Counted from the stretch's first letter, positions 16,680 through 25,645 are shown. The stretch is 64,000 nt of DNA from Jeotgalibaca sp052266715 (GCA_052266715.1 JBQPRB010000004.1); one strand, 5' to 3'. A program made the numbers and translations. The notes: generated by a model not told the origin, from the letters alone.

Positions 16680-17369
16680 ATGTCCTACAAAACTTTACTA
16701 TTTGATATAGATGATACTTTACTCGATTTCAAGGCTGCAGAACACCACGCCATTTCAAGTCTGATGATGGAATTGGGGATTGAACCAAGTGAAATAAATA
16801 TTCAAAATTATTCCCGAATTAATCAAGATTATTGGAGCCAATTCGAGAAAGGGTTACTCGCTAAGGATGTTTTAATCGCAAAGCGGTTTGAAACTTTCTT
16901 TTCCCTTCACCAACTGAGTGTAAATGGTAAAGAGATGGACAAGAAATTTCGCGGCAATTTAGAAAAAGGACACTTCTTGATTGAGGGCAGTCTTTCATTG
17001 CTGGAAAACTTGAAGTCAGAATTTGATCTTTATGCCGTGACGAATGGGGTAGCGCGCACGCAACATCGTCGCATCAACGATTCAGGCTTGATTAACTATT
17101 TCCGCGATATTTTTGTTTCCGAAGAAACAGGTTTTCAAAAACCAACAAAAGAATATTTTGACTATGTTTTTGAGCGAATTCCCGAATGCGATGTTAATAA
17201 AACTCTGATTATTGGTGACTCACTGACTTCTGATATTCTAGGAGGAATGAATGCTGGAATCGATACTTGTTGGTTCAACCCAACAAAACAAAAAAATCCT
17301 TATTCTCACATTCAACCAACTTATGAAATTACAGCTTTGGACGAACTAACTGCTATATTGAAAATATGA
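16680..17369 (+). CDS. YjjG-family HAD nucleotidase
   Basis: A HAD-superfamily phosphatase of the YjjG type, which dephosphorylates (non-canonical) pyrimidine nucleotides. Motif I is LLFDIDDTLLDF at the N terminus with both Asp residues. Motif II is YAVTNG, motif III is the Lys in FQKPTKEYF, and motif IV is IIGDSLTSDILGG. A helical cap lies between motifs I and II. It is followed 18 nt later by the LURP-one protein, probably in one transcript. Confidence 0.92.
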   Translation: MSYKTLLFDIDDTLLDFKAAEHHAISSLMMELGIEPSEINIQNYSRINQDYWSQFEKGLLAKDVLIAKRFETFFSLHQLSVNGKEMDKKFRGNLEKGHFLIEGSLSLLENLKSEFDLYAVTNGVARTQHRRINDSGLINYFRDIFVSEETGFQKPTKEYFDYVFERIPECDVNKTLIIGDSLTSDILGGMNAGIDTCWFNPTKQKNPYSHIQPTYEITALDELTAILKI

Positions 17370-17387
17370 AGTAAAGGGATGATATAG

Positions 17388-17873
17388 ATGAAATACTACA
17401 TCAAGCAACAAGTGTTTTCATGGCGTGACCGCTTCACGGTAAAGGATGAAAAAGGTAAAGATGTTTATTTTGTGGAAGGCGAGTTATTTTCCTGGGGTAA
17501 AAAAATTGACGTAGCGGATGCTTCTGGCAATGTCGTCCTCCATATCAAACAAAACTTGTGGAATTGGCTCCCAAATTATACCCTTTTCATGCATGGCCAT
17601 GAAGTGGCCACTGTCAAGAAAGAATTGTCTTTCCTCAAACCGCGTTACAGCATTTTTGGGCCTGATTGGGAAGTAGAAGGAAACATCTGGGAACATGATT
17701 ACCAAATTTGGGAAAACGATGCGTTGGTCGCAACTATAACCAAGGAATGGTTCACTTGGGGTGACTCTTATGAATTGGATATTGAAGATGACAGCAATAT
17801 GCTCCTGGCTTTAGGCATCATTATCACGATCGATTGCGTGATAGCCACGCAACAAGCAGCAAGCTCCAGTTAG
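17388..17873 (+). CDS. LURP-one-related (YxjI-like) protein
   Basis: A 161-residue protein with the LOR fold seen in plant LURP1 and bacterial YxjI proteins, related to Tubby/scramblase barrels. It begins YYIKQQVFSWRDRFTVKDE and shows the repeated pattern of a beta barrel (KQNLWNWLPNYTLF, WEHDYQIWEND), ending in a hydrophobic helix (MLLALGIIITIDCVIA) that may be membrane-associated. Function is unknown. Confidence 0.87.
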   Translation: MKYYIKQQVFSWRDRFTVKDEKGKDVYFVEGELFSWGKKIDVADASGNVVLHIKQNLWNWLPNYTLFMHGHEVATVKKELSFLKPRYSIFGPDWEVEGNIWEHDYQIWENDALVATITKEWFTWGDSYELDIEDDSNMLLALGIIITIDCVIATQQAASSS

Positions 17874-17900
17874 TATCAAGTTTGAAATTTAAATCAACCT

Positions 17901-17940
17901 ACCTCGATATGTTATTAAACCATTTTCGAGGTATTTTTTT
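17901..17940 (+). terminator. Terminator of the YjjG/LURP-one unit
   Basis: ACCTCGA pairs with TCGAGGT across an 18-nt loop and is followed by ATTTTTTT. The loop contains the left arm of the first AAACCATTT repeat unit. Confidence 0.65.
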
Positions 17941-18056
17941 ATCGAAATGGTTCTATTAATCTTTATTAAACCATTTCATCCATATTTATTCGTTCAAATG
18001 GTGTTATTACCAATAATTAAACCATTTCGCCCTGTTTTTTATGGGGAAATGGTTTA
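17914..18056. repeat. Three tandem palindromic units with AAACCATTT arms
   Basis: Three stem-loops follow one another. Each has an ATTAAACCATTT left arm and an AAATGG(T)T right arm with a spacer of about 10-20 nt (units about 17914-17952, 17965-18003 and 18015-18056). The third is the best paired. The same arms occur twice more at 50873-50973, so this is a dispersed repeat and not a simple terminator. Confidence 0.75.
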
Positions 18057-18100
18057 TTGAGGAACTAGGGATAGTGGCGGGGGCAAAATCCCTGCCTCTC

Positions 18101-18724
18101 TTATTTTGGTCGATCTTTACGATACATTTCATCCAGCGTCGCATAATATGGCCCCGCCAAACGAGCGACCGGATTTAAGGCTGCCACATCGATGTAGGCT
18201 TTTTCTTTATCAAAAACGGCTTCGTCAAAATGGAAATCTGTTACTTCCAGGAAAAAGAAGTCTGTTACAACTTTCTCCTCCCGGTTTTTGACGGGATGAT
18301 AATCGTACAACTTTACTTCCATCCGAATCTTCGCTTCTTGAATACCTGGGGTTTTGACCGTTTTACTATCGATTAAGTGGAGGCCTGCGAATGCAATCTC
18401 GCTCTCATTTGCTGGTAAAGGCGCAGACGTTTCATTCATTTTATCCACAACATCCTGACTCACAATGTGGACAACGCCATTTTTATATTTAATTAAATTG
18501 CGTGCGGAATCTTTCGGCTCACCATCCGTGCCACGAAGAATGGCCATGGATATAAGCGGCAACTGATTTGAAACCCCACTAGTAAAACTGAAAGGTGCCG
18601 CATTCACCACCTTCGTTTCTTCATCCAGGGTTGTAATCCAGCCAATCGCACGTGGAACAATACTACCGGAAATGAATTTATACATTGTTTTGTTGTCTAA
18701 ATCTTCAATCGCATAATGATACAT
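18101..18724 (-). CDS. Flavin reductase (FMN-binding split-barrel) family protein
   Basis: A 207-residue protein of the flavin-reductase-like FMN-binding family. It shows the family's SGSIVPRAIGWITTLDE opening (PRPxxW-type loop), NAAPFSFTSGVSNQLPLIS and, later, KDSARNLIKYKNGVV. Members reduce flavins or use FMN on unknown substrates. It stands alone, and a GC-rich weak hairpin (about 18076-18096) follows the stop. Confidence 0.9.
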   Translation of the reverse strand: MYHYAIEDLDNKTMYKFISGSIVPRAIGWITTLDEETKVVNAAPFSFTSGVSNQLPLISMAILRGTDGEPKDSARNLIKYKNGVVHIVSQDVVDKMNETSAPLPANESEIAFAGLHLIDSKTVKTPGIQEAKIRMEVKLYDYHPVKNREEKVVTDFFFLEVTDFHFDEAVFDKEKAYIDVAALNPVARLAGPYYATLDEMYRKDRPK

Positions 18725-18830
18725 CCTGTCACTCTTTTCTATAAGAATTTTCCCTCAGTATACCACAGGGTCTTCCTCCAGCTATTTAAATTGCTCCAAG
18801 CACTCAAGTGGTATATTGGTTAAAAAAGCT

Positions 18831-18836
18831 GTATAA
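18831..18836 (+). promoter_or_regulatory. -10 element that argues against the far upstream start of the exonuclease-BRCT gene
   Basis: TATAAT lies inside the longest version of the ORF (open from GTG 18808). If it is used, transcription starts near 18843, and translation must begin at or after ATG 18853. Confidence 0.45.
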
Positions 18837-18873
18837 TCAATTGCAAACTAAAATGGGAAGTAGGGAAAAGAAT

Positions 18874-19779
18874 TTGGATTTTGTAGCCATTGACTTCGAA
18901 ACAGCCAATAATCGTGGTGATAGCATCTGTTCAATCGGAATGAGTCGTTTTTCAGACGGTAAAGAGGTTGATCGCTATTACCGTTTAATTAATCCTGTTC
19001 AATCTTTTAGCACTTCTAACATTGGCGTCCATGGTATTTATCCAGAGGATGTCAGGGATGAAAAACGATTCGATGAATTGTATCCGGAAATACGTGGTTT
19101 CATTGGGGATGATCCGTTAGTAGCTCACTTTGCGCAATTTGACGTTAAATGCCTTCAAACCACGATTGAAACATACCGCTTACCCAAAATGGAGAATGCT
19201 TATTTCTGTTCCTGTGTCATGGCGAAAAAATTGCTCAATCTTAAAAGTAATAGTCTCGTAAACGTCCTGGATTACTATGGTCTGGGCATCGAGAACCATC
19301 ATAATGCCATGGACGACGCTTCCGCGTGCGGTCAAGTAGCAAGTAAGCTGCTGCGTCCTTATGATTATGAAATCAAGGGATTTCTAGAAGAACATAATTA
19401 CCAAATGGGGCAATTATTCTCCCACCGCTTCGGGCCGATTAAAAACATTAAAAAACCCACGGCGAAACAAAGTACTATTCTACGTCCAAAATCGGCACTT
19501 TTTGATATCACTCATCCTTTTTATAAAAAGCACGTTTGTTTTACTGGTCGACTTTCACAAGTTAAACGCCAAGAAGCCGCACAGATGGTTGTGGATGCGG
19601 GCGGATACTTCGACCCGCAGCTCGCCTACGAAACAACCTATCTCGTTGTTTCCAATAGTGATTGGGCAAAAATCGGCACGGCTTCAGAAAGTCGTAAAAT
19701 CGAACAAGCTCGTGAACTTCAGGGATTGGGTCGCAACTTAACCATTTTGTCGGAAAAAGACTTCCTCAGGTTATTTTAA
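18874..19779 (+). CDS. DEDD 3'-5' exonuclease with C-terminal BRCT domain
   Basis: The N-terminal 170 residues are a DnaQ-type exonuclease: ExoI DFVAIDFETANN with the catalytic Asp/Glu, ExoII region VAHFAQFDVKCL, and ExoIII HHNAMDDASACG (His plus Asp). The C-terminal part (from CFTGRLSQVKRQEAAQMVVD) is a BRCT domain of the DNA-ligase type. This pairing is common in Gram-positive 'epsilon-like' proteins linked to DNA repair. The frame is open from 18808. I prefer TTG 18874, with TAGGG 8 nt before it; ATG 18853 is the alternative. Confidence 0.87.
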   Translation: MDFVAIDFETANNRGDSICSIGMSRFSDGKEVDRYYRLINPVQSFSTSNIGVHGIYPEDVRDEKRFDELYPEIRGFIGDDPLVAHFAQFDVKCLQTTIETYRLPKMENAYFCSCVMAKKLLNLKSNSLVNVLDYYGLGIENHHNAMDDASACGQVASKLLRPYDYEIKGFLEEHNYQMGQLFSHRFGPIKNIKKPTAKQSTILRPKSALFDITHPFYKKHVCFTGRLSQVKRQEAAQMVVDAGGYFDPQLAYETTYLVVSNSDWAKIGTASESRKIEQARELQGLGRNLTILSEKDFLRLF

Positions 19780-19824
19780 ATATACAACCCTAAGTGCGCC
19801 ATGCACTTAGGGTTGTATATTTTT
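19778..19824. terminator. Bidirectional terminator between exonuclease and GNAT genes
   Basis: A stem of about 20 bp (AATATACAACCCTAAGTGC with its complement) with a short loop, flanked by A and T runs, between convergent genes. Confidence 0.9.
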
Positions 19825-20877
19825 ACTATAGTAGGCGTACTCGCTCTGGTCGGTAATACTTGAAATGACATAACTTCCCGACACTTTACCTTCCAGAATG
19901 TAACTGGAAATGCTACTGATTTTGCGATTTTTAAATTCTTCAATTAAAGAATAAACCAAGGCTGAACCAAGCCCTTCATGGTGTTTATTAACGGCCATAT
20001 AAAGGATGATATAGTTTCGCGTGGTTTGCTTCGTTAACAAAACGCGTAGAATTTCTTTTTTAGATAATGTTTCTTTAACGAGCTGGTTGCCGTAATTCGG
20101 CACTGCAATCAAAAAACCAGCCAGCTTCCCCATGGGATCAAATGCTAATTTCACATAACGTAAAACCAGAATGAGTTTCAAATTATCATATAATTTCATG
20201 AACTCTTCATCGCTGATACCTTTAAATACAGGAAAATTTTTAAATCGCTCCTGCAACATTTCCGATACTTTCTTAAAATCAGCATCCAGCGTTTGCTTTG
20301 ATGGACTTTTAATAGTGTAGCCTTTAGCCTTAAACAGATGGTAGCGCGCCACATATTTTTCTTGATTAATCATTTCATCGACAGGAGCATAGTGATTGGA
20401 AAAATAAGTCGCCGACCGATTGAAACCATTGGCTTCCCAAAGTTTTTGGTAATAGGCATGGTGATACAACTCCGAAAAATAAGGTTCTTGTTCAAAATGA
20501 TTGATTTTTAAACGGTAACCTAACCAAAAACTTGCATTCATCGGTCCTTCTATTTTTTCCTTCCCATACATCTGGGCTAAATGCGTTGCAAAATCCATTA
20601 ATAATTTGGCAGCTTCTAAATTATTTTCGGCCTCGAAATAACCCAGATACGCAGTTGAATCATCTGGGTAACATGTCAAAACAGCTCGTGCAATGATTTG
20701 AGTGCCTTCTTTAACCACTATTGGTGTTACCTTGAAGTAGTGACTGAGTGGATGCTTCCCTTCCAGCAGCTGTCGCAAATCTTTTTTGTTTTCAGTGCGA
20801 AAACCAGGCTCATAGAGGGTATCGGAAAAATCAATAAAGCGTTCTTGTTCCACTTCATTTAATCGTTCTACCTTCAT
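19807..20877 (-). CDS. Large GNAT-like acyltransferase, last gene of the lipid-type operon
   Basis: About 356 residues, roughly twice a single GNAT domain. A recognisable acetyltransferase signature is in the C-terminal half (NYIILYMAVNKHHEGLGSALVYSLIEEF, quoted as AVNKHHEGLGSALVY), where the acyl-CoA-binding loop is HEGLGSA. The overall layout resembles long bacterial N-acyltransferases with a degenerate first half. I choose ATG 20877 because AGGAGG lies 6 nt before it; it overlaps the end of the PEP-utilising gene by 23 nt, implying translational coupling. It may modify the lipid made by the operon, but this is inference. Confidence 0.75.
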   Translation of the reverse strand: MKVERLNEVEQERFIDFSDTLYEPGFRTENKKDLRQLLEGKHPLSHYFKVTPIVVKEGTQIIARAVLTCYPDDSTAYLGYFEAENNLEAAKLLMDFATHLAQMYGKEKIEGPMNASFWLGYRLKINHFEQEPYFSELYHHAYYQKLWEANGFNRSATYFSNHYAPVDEMINQEKYVARYHLFKAKGYTIKSPSKQTLDADFKKVSEMLQERFKNFPVFKGISDEEFMKLYDNLKLILVLRYVKLAFDPMGKLAGFLIAVPNYGNQLVKETLSKKEILRVLLTKQTTRNYIILYMAVNKHHEGLGSALVYSLIEEFKNRKISSISSYILEGKVSGSYVISSITDQSEYAYYSKNIQP

Positions 20878-23266
20878 CAAAAGCCTCCTTTCGAGTAACC
20901 TGTCCAGTATTACCATCTAATATCACTTGTTCGCCCGATTGCAATTGTTGCGTTGCATGTTTAATGCCAACAACAGCTGGGATTCCCAATTCGCGGGAAA
21001 TAATAGCCGTATGGGACAATAAGGATCCTTTCTCGGCAATAATCCCTTTTGCTTGCGTGAGCAGAAACACCCAACCCGGATCCGTCATCTGCGTCACCAA
21101 AATCTTATCTTTGGCATCGGTCCTCACCTCGTTTGGCTGGTGGACCACTAAGATCTCACCCTCGACGATACCATTTGAAGTGGGAGTACCTTGCAATATT
21201 TTTTCATCAGTGCCCTGGCGAGCATTCTCTATATTACGAACAACCTTATTGTAGGGACTCCCCTGAAACACCAAATACCCGTATGCCGGTAGTGATTCAA
21301 ATCCTTCTTGAGCCAACTTACGCTCCTCGATGACACCATGATAATCCTTTAAGTCAAATATTTCCTCTGTTGTTAACCAAAACACATCGTCATGAGCTGA
21401 AATAAGGCCTTTTTGCTCTGCTATCTCTCCCAGACGCCCGAACAAAGTCCGCACCATTCCATAAATACGGCTCCGATTCAAGCGTGATGTTTCCCTGTGT
21501 TGGATACCCAGACGCGCTCGTTTACTAACAAAACGAAAGACATGTTTACGCCACCCTTTAAACGGTTCCTCCATTTCTGACGGAGCCGTTGTGATAGGCT
21601 TTGGCGAAGTATCCAATAAATCCACCATCTGCCGAATAGCTTTTAACGGCTGGCTGCGGAAGGTATCAGCTTCCAGCTTCAGTTCCTCCAATCCTCGATC
21701 ACCATATTTATCGATATACCGCGTAAATTCTTGTGCAAACGCAGGCTTGCGATTCAAAAACAAGGCCAATTCTGACTCTGTTTGAATCTGCTTCAATTCT
21801 TCAACCAAGTCATGTTCACGGACAAAAGCCATTAGCTGTTGCATCCCGATTACAGGCTCCATACTGGACATCATAGGAATTCCGGAAAACCAATGATACC
21901 ATTCACCACTTTCAGGATCTTTGCCCCATTTTCTTAAGATACGTTTTGAAATTCCGGTGTATATAAACGCGTATAAATCATTAACCAGTGTTATATCCCA
22001 TTTCGTTAAAACCTGCTCTGCTAAAGTGTTATAGAGTTGTTCAACTTCATCCGCGGTCATATCAGCCTTGTATGTTTCTGTGAAAAAAACAGATGTGTCT
22101 TGAAATTCCTGATTCAATTCATCCATTTGCTGAGGAGCTGTTATCAACTCTTTTAAAATACGTACGGAAATTGACAAACTTTCCCATAGACTCGTTTTTT
22201 TCTCTAAATCATGTGAGATAACGACTTCTTTTTGCGAGAAACCCATCATTTCTTGCCAAATAGGCAGGATGAGTTTGGGAAAGGGTAAAAATTGTAGTAA
22301 TCCATATAAATGGTTCATATTATAGTACATGCGTCCATTAATTCGTACCACGAGTTCCTCGAAAGCTGATTGGTAACTGGCTACCAAAGCTTGTGAACGT
22401 GAAAAACGCCAAGCGACCCCTTTAAAAACGTGCTCATAAGCAAACTTAATGAAACTCTCCGTTAATGGTTGGGTCAAGCCAGGATAACTCTCTACCAAGT
22501 TACTATTGTTATATACGACAACTTCTCCCCTAGGATACGTTGTAATCGGTCGGGCTTGTAACACAAAAACTTCACCCTTGTAAACCGCAAACTCAATATC
22601 CAACTTTTCTTCCGAAAGGCCATCCACTTGTTCCAACAAGCTTTCCAGTTCTTCCTCACGCAATTGCGGACTGTCCTCTTCTCGCTCAAAATAAATCAAT
22701 GATTCGTCACGTTTTAAAAAATAGGTGGTTACCGGAACTTCCGCATTCACAACCCCTTCTCCCAGGCCATTGCCGACGATTAACACACTTTCATTCAAAA
22801 GACCTTGTGGATTCGCGGTAAATAACACACCGGATTTTTCCGCCGGGACCATTTCCTGCACGATTACCGTTAAACCCAATTCGCGCTTTTCTATTTCGTG
22901 AAAATGCACATAGTCCTGGATATGATTATTCCCAACAGCGCGTAAACATGCTAAAATCTTTTCCCCCAATTTTTCTTTGGGAACATTTAAAAAGGTTTCA
23001 AATAGACCAGCGAAAGAAGTTTCATTACCATCTTCCATAATAGCGGAAGAACGCACTGCATAGAGCGGGACCTCGCTTAGCGAAGCCAGCAATTCTTCTT
23101 CCACTTCCATAGTATTTCCAGTTTGGCGAATATAATCTGCAACGGGCATGGATAAGGCGAAAAAATCGGGAACATTTAACCCCAATTTTTTCATGTTAGC
23201 AAGCTCAACCGCTTTGCCGCCACTGTTTTCTCGTGTCATTTGGTTATACGTGAGCCAGTTTTTCAT
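20855..23266 (-). CDS. PEP-synthase/rifampicin-phosphotransferase-like enzyme
   Basis: An 803-residue protein with an N-terminal ATP-grasp (PPDK_N) domain (GGKAVELANMKKLG at the start; LYAVRSSAIMEDGNETSFAG near residue 70; IEFAVYKGEVFVLQARPIT near 235). A long central region follows, and the end is a swivelling phosphohistidine domain (KGSLLSHTAIISRELGIPAVVG, His the likely phosphate carrier). It has no C-terminal PEP/pyruvate TIM barrel, so it matches the layout of rifampicin phosphotransferase and related enzymes that move the ATP beta-phosphate to an alcohol. In this operon the acceptor could be a lipid or isoprenoid alcohol. It starts 13 nt after the UbiA gene. Confidence 0.85.
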   Translation of the reverse strand: MKNWLTYNQMTRENSGGKAVELANMKKLGLNVPDFFALSMPVADYIRQTGNTMEVEEELLASLSEVPLYAVRSSAIMEDGNETSFAGLFETFLNVPKEKLGEKILACLRAVGNNHIQDYVHFHEIEKRELGLTVIVQEMVPAEKSGVLFTANPQGLLNESVLIVGNGLGEGVVNAEVPVTTYFLKRDESLIYFEREEDSPQLREEELESLLEQVDGLSEEKLDIEFAVYKGEVFVLQARPITTYPRGEVVVYNNSNLVESYPGLTQPLTESFIKFAYEHVFKGVAWRFSRSQALVASYQSAFEELVVRINGRMYYNMNHLYGLLQFLPFPKLILPIWQEMMGFSQKEVVISHDLEKKTSLWESLSISVRILKELITAPQQMDELNQEFQDTSVFFTETYKADMTADEVEQLYNTLAEQVLTKWDITLVNDLYAFIYTGISKRILRKWGKDPESGEWYHWFSGIPMMSSMEPVIGMQQLMAFVREHDLVEELKQIQTESELALFLNRKPAFAQEFTRYIDKYGDRGLEELKLEADTFRSQPLKAIRQMVDLLDTSPKPITTAPSEMEEPFKGWRKHVFRFVSKRARLGIQHRETSRLNRSRIYGMVRTLFGRLGEIAEQKGLISAHDDVFWLTTEEIFDLKDYHGVIEERKLAQEGFESLPAYGYLVFQGSPYNKVVRNIENARQGTDEKILQGTPTSNGIVEGEILVVHQPNEVRTDAKDKILVTQMTDPGWVFLLTQAKGIIAEKGSLLSHTAIISRELGIPAVVGIKHATQQLQSGEQVILDGNTGQVTRKEAFDEGRTIK

Positions 23267-23279
23267 GAATCCTACTCCT

Positions 23280-24164
23280 TTAGAAATATAGCATTGCGAT
23301 AAGTATCAAAAAAATAGAGAGATGCACCACCAAATAAGCGGGAACAATCGTTTTTAAGTTTTTTCCGGCCGGTGCTTGATAATAACGATAAAAGAAATAT
23401 AACAATACCCCATAGGCAACGATCAATAAAACAGATGCGCTTAATTCATAAACTAGAATCCAGGCGGCTAAAACGCCTACCGCGGCAATGCCCACAATAG
23501 CCAATAGCGAACCTTTGAAACCCCATACCTGAGAATAGGTGACGTATTGGTTCTCATCCATAGGCGCTTTAATTTTTCGGGATATTTCCCATAATAGTGC
23601 TGGAATATATAGAACGATGGCAACACAGACATTTTCCCATGTCCACAAGGCTAACCCGTAATGATAGGTAACAAAATGAATCACATAAAAACTAAGAATT
23701 AACTGAACCGGGTTATGTGTGACAAGTGCCAATACTAAACTCGGTTCTATTTTATCGCGTTGAAAAAACCAAACTGTCATCAAAAATCCATAAAAGATAA
23801 CCAATAAAAATGGCCCCAGCGGTTGTGGCAGCACTAAATTGATTCCCACCATTGTTACAAAAAGTAGCGTTCCCAGGAACCATAAATCTCGTTTATAAAC
23901 GCGACCGGATGGCAAGGGGCGTTCGGGATAATTAATCCGGTCATTTTCTAAATCCTTGAATTCATCAGCTATCCGTAATAAAAACAAAAAGGCAAAGACT
24001 GTATAAACAATCCCTAAATCTTCCCAATGAAATTGATAAATCGGGGGCGCTTCCGCAAAAGTTAAAACAGCTAAATATTGAACAGCCACCATTAAAGTAC
24101 TTATAAATAATCGCGGGATAACTGGGTACATTTCATTCGCATAAATTTGTAGTCGTTTAAACAT
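23280..24164 (-). CDS. UbiA-superfamily prenyltransferase-like membrane protein
   Basis: UbiA proteins transfer prenyl chains to aromatic or glycerol-phosphate acceptors within the membrane. This 294-residue protein has about eight helices. The first Asp-rich motif reads RIADEFKDLENDRIN, followed by YPERPLPSGRV, the context found in archaeal DGGGP synthases and other UbiAs. The usual NDxxD opening is DExxD here. The second motif region is around WEISRKIKAPMDENQYVTYS. It overlaps the decarboxylase gene by 8 nt. Quinone or heme partners are absent nearby; lipid genes surround it. Confidence 0.83.
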   Translation of the reverse strand: MFKRLQIYANEMYPVIPRLFISTLMVAVQYLAVLTFAEAPPIYQFHWEDLGIVYTVFAFLFLLRIADEFKDLENDRINYPERPLPSGRVYKRDLWFLGTLLFVTMVGINLVLPQPLGPFLLVIFYGFLMTVWFFQRDKIEPSLVLALVTHNPVQLILSFYVIHFVTYHYGLALWTWENVCVAIVLYIPALLWEISRKIKAPMDENQYVTYSQVWGFKGSLLAIVGIAAVGVLAAWILVYELSASVLLIVAYGVLLYFFYRYYQAPAGKNLKTIVPAYLVVHLSIFLILIAMLYF

Positions 24165-25029
24165 GTCTCCCCACCTTTTCTCCGTATCGAACTTTTACTT
24201 CAATCCCTTTATGGTTGTGGGATGAAATATCCTCATCCAGCATAATGGTATCTTTTTCATAACAGACCACAATACTAGAACCGCCATAGGCAAAATAGCC
24301 CTTCTCTTGTCCTTTTTTAAATTGCGTAATACCGTGATCGTGGATTTTCCCAACCAACATCGCACCCACTTCGATAAATAAAATGCGCCCAAAATGTTCC
24401 GTCTCCAATAGTTGCCATTGCCTGGTATTTTCGGAAAATACACGTGTATGGCGGTGAGCTAGCGGGCGCACTGAGTGAAGAACGCCGGGGATGTATTGTC
24501 CAGCAACCTTTTTTCCAGCTTCCGGGTAACAGTAGCGATGATAATCATCCATCGTCAGACGATACACGAAGCAATGCCCGCCTTGAAATTGTCCGGCTAC
24601 ATCGTTATCCCGAACCAATTCTTCGAGCGTATAACTTTGGCCTTTAATTTTAAAAACACCCGCACGCGTTATCGGATAGACCATCAACTTGCTGTCGGCG
24701 ACGGCTATTAATTGGTCGGTTGCGGTCGCAATGGGACGCACGGAAGGTTTCAAACGCCGGGTAAAAAAGGCGTTAAAAGAATGAAAAGAATTCCTTTCGG
24801 ATTCAGTTAAATCGATGTCGTATTTTTCAACGAAAGGCTGGATTTTTTTAATGGACCGCTTGGTATTATTAAGCCGTGCTTTCCAATTGGAAAAAGCAGG
24901 CTGGATAAGCGGTCTCAAAATGATTCTTCCTAAAGAAGTTCCATAAAGAAACTTGAGTGTTTTTCCGCCCACTTCCAATTCTTCATAAAAGTCTTCGGTT
25001 TGACGATTGTAAATTTTCGGCATGGTCAT
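24157..25029 (-). CDS. psd: Phosphatidylserine (or archaetidylserine) decarboxylase
   Basis: The enzyme removes CO2 from a serine phospholipid to give the ethanolamine lipid, using a pyruvoyl group made by self-cleavage. At 290 residues it is close to bacterial type I length. Visible are the SFNAFFTRRLKPSVRPI segment, the Asp of VADSKLMVY, the His of DYHRYCYPEAG and of LAHRHTRVFSENTR, and the self-cleavage site YFAYGGSSIVV (GSS, cleavage before Ser). The gene overlaps pss by 4 nt (ATGA-type) and ubiA by 8 nt. Whether the lipid is diacyl or ether-linked cannot be read. Confidence 0.9.
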   Translation of the reverse strand: MTMPKIYNRQTEDFYEELEVGGKTLKFLYGTSLGRIILRPLIQPAFSNWKARLNNTKRSIKKIQPFVEKYDIDLTESERNSFHSFNAFFTRRLKPSVRPIATATDQLIAVADSKLMVYPITRAGVFKIKGQSYTLEELVRDNDVAGQFQGGHCFVYRLTMDDYHRYCYPEAGKKVAGQYIPGVLHSVRPLAHRHTRVFSENTRQWQLLETEHFGRILFIEVGAMLVGKIHDHGITQFKKGQEKGYFAYGGSSIVVCYEKDTIMLDEDISSHNHKGIEVKVRYGEKVGRHV

Positions 25030-25631
25030 AACCTACTTCCAACAATAACAACAACGATTATCGCCAATATAATAAAAAGGAGGTACATCTTTCCGGATGG
25101 TCTTGCAACCGGAACATTCCATATGAAACCTAACGGTAAAATGAAGTAAATAAGTGCGACTGTTGCGCGAAACAAAGCACTCCCCACTGCTCCAAAAAGA
25201 CTGAAGAAAGCATACGTTACCGTTAAGGTTAAGGTGATATACGTCAATGGCATACCAATAAAAGCATCACCTTTGGTAATATGAAAATAACCGAGGCGAT
25301 GAACACCGCAAACTGCATACAAAGTCGCAAGTATGAGCGGTACATACTGTCCTTCAAGTAATTGAAAGAGAAACGCAATGGGCAGAGCAATAAAGGAAAC
25401 CATATCCACGAATGAATCAATATATTCGCCCATTTGTTGTTGCTTCTCATCACGTTTGAATAATCTGGCGAATTTTCCATCAAAAAGATCACAGAGACCG
25501 GAAAATACGAATAATATAATAGCAGCATCTAATTGTACTTGGAAAATGTTTCTCATGGACATAAGCGATAAAAATAAACCCAGCAAACTCAATAGATTGG
25601 ACCTATGAAAGGCAGGTATCACTTTGTACAT
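25026..25631 (-). CDS. CDP-alcohol phosphatidyltransferase, phosphatidylserine-synthase-like
   Basis: This integral membrane enzyme joins a CDP-activated lipid to an alcohol. The motif is CDLFDGKFARLFKRDEKQQQ followed by MGEYIDSFVD, i.e. D-x2-DG-x2-AR ... G-x3-D-x3-D with a slightly longer spacer than usual. Because a decarboxylase follows immediately, serine is the likely acceptor, which would make it a phosphatidylserine or archaetidylserine synthase. I choose ATG 25631 behind GGAGAGGAG; the frame extends to 25664. It lies 14 nt downstream of the CDP-archaeol-synthase-like gene. Confidence 0.87.
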   Translation of the reverse strand: MYKVIPAFHRSNLLSLLGLFLSLMSMRNIFQVQLDAAIILFVFSGLCDLFDGKFARLFKRDEKQQQMGEYIDSFVDMVSFIALPIAFLFQLLEGQYVPLILATLYAVCGVHRLGYFHITKGDAFIGMPLTYITLTLTVTYAFFSLFGAVGSALFRATVALIYFILPLGFIWNVPVARPSGKMYLLFIILAIIVVVIVGSRL

Positions 25632-25645
25632 AACGTTCTCCTCTC

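Noticed and set aside
17914..18056. Possible CRISPR array
   Set aside because: Repeat arms are short, palindromic in each unit and the spacers sit inside hairpins; there are only three units and no cas genes.
18076..18096. A terminator after the flavin reductase gene
   Set aside because: A GC-rich hairpin exists, but it is imperfect and no T run follows on the minus strand.
23280..24164. UbiA-like protein as a menaquinone (MenA) or heme (CtaB) prenyltransferase
   Set aside because: No men or cta genes are nearby, the first motif is DExxD, and the neighbours are phospholipid enzymes.
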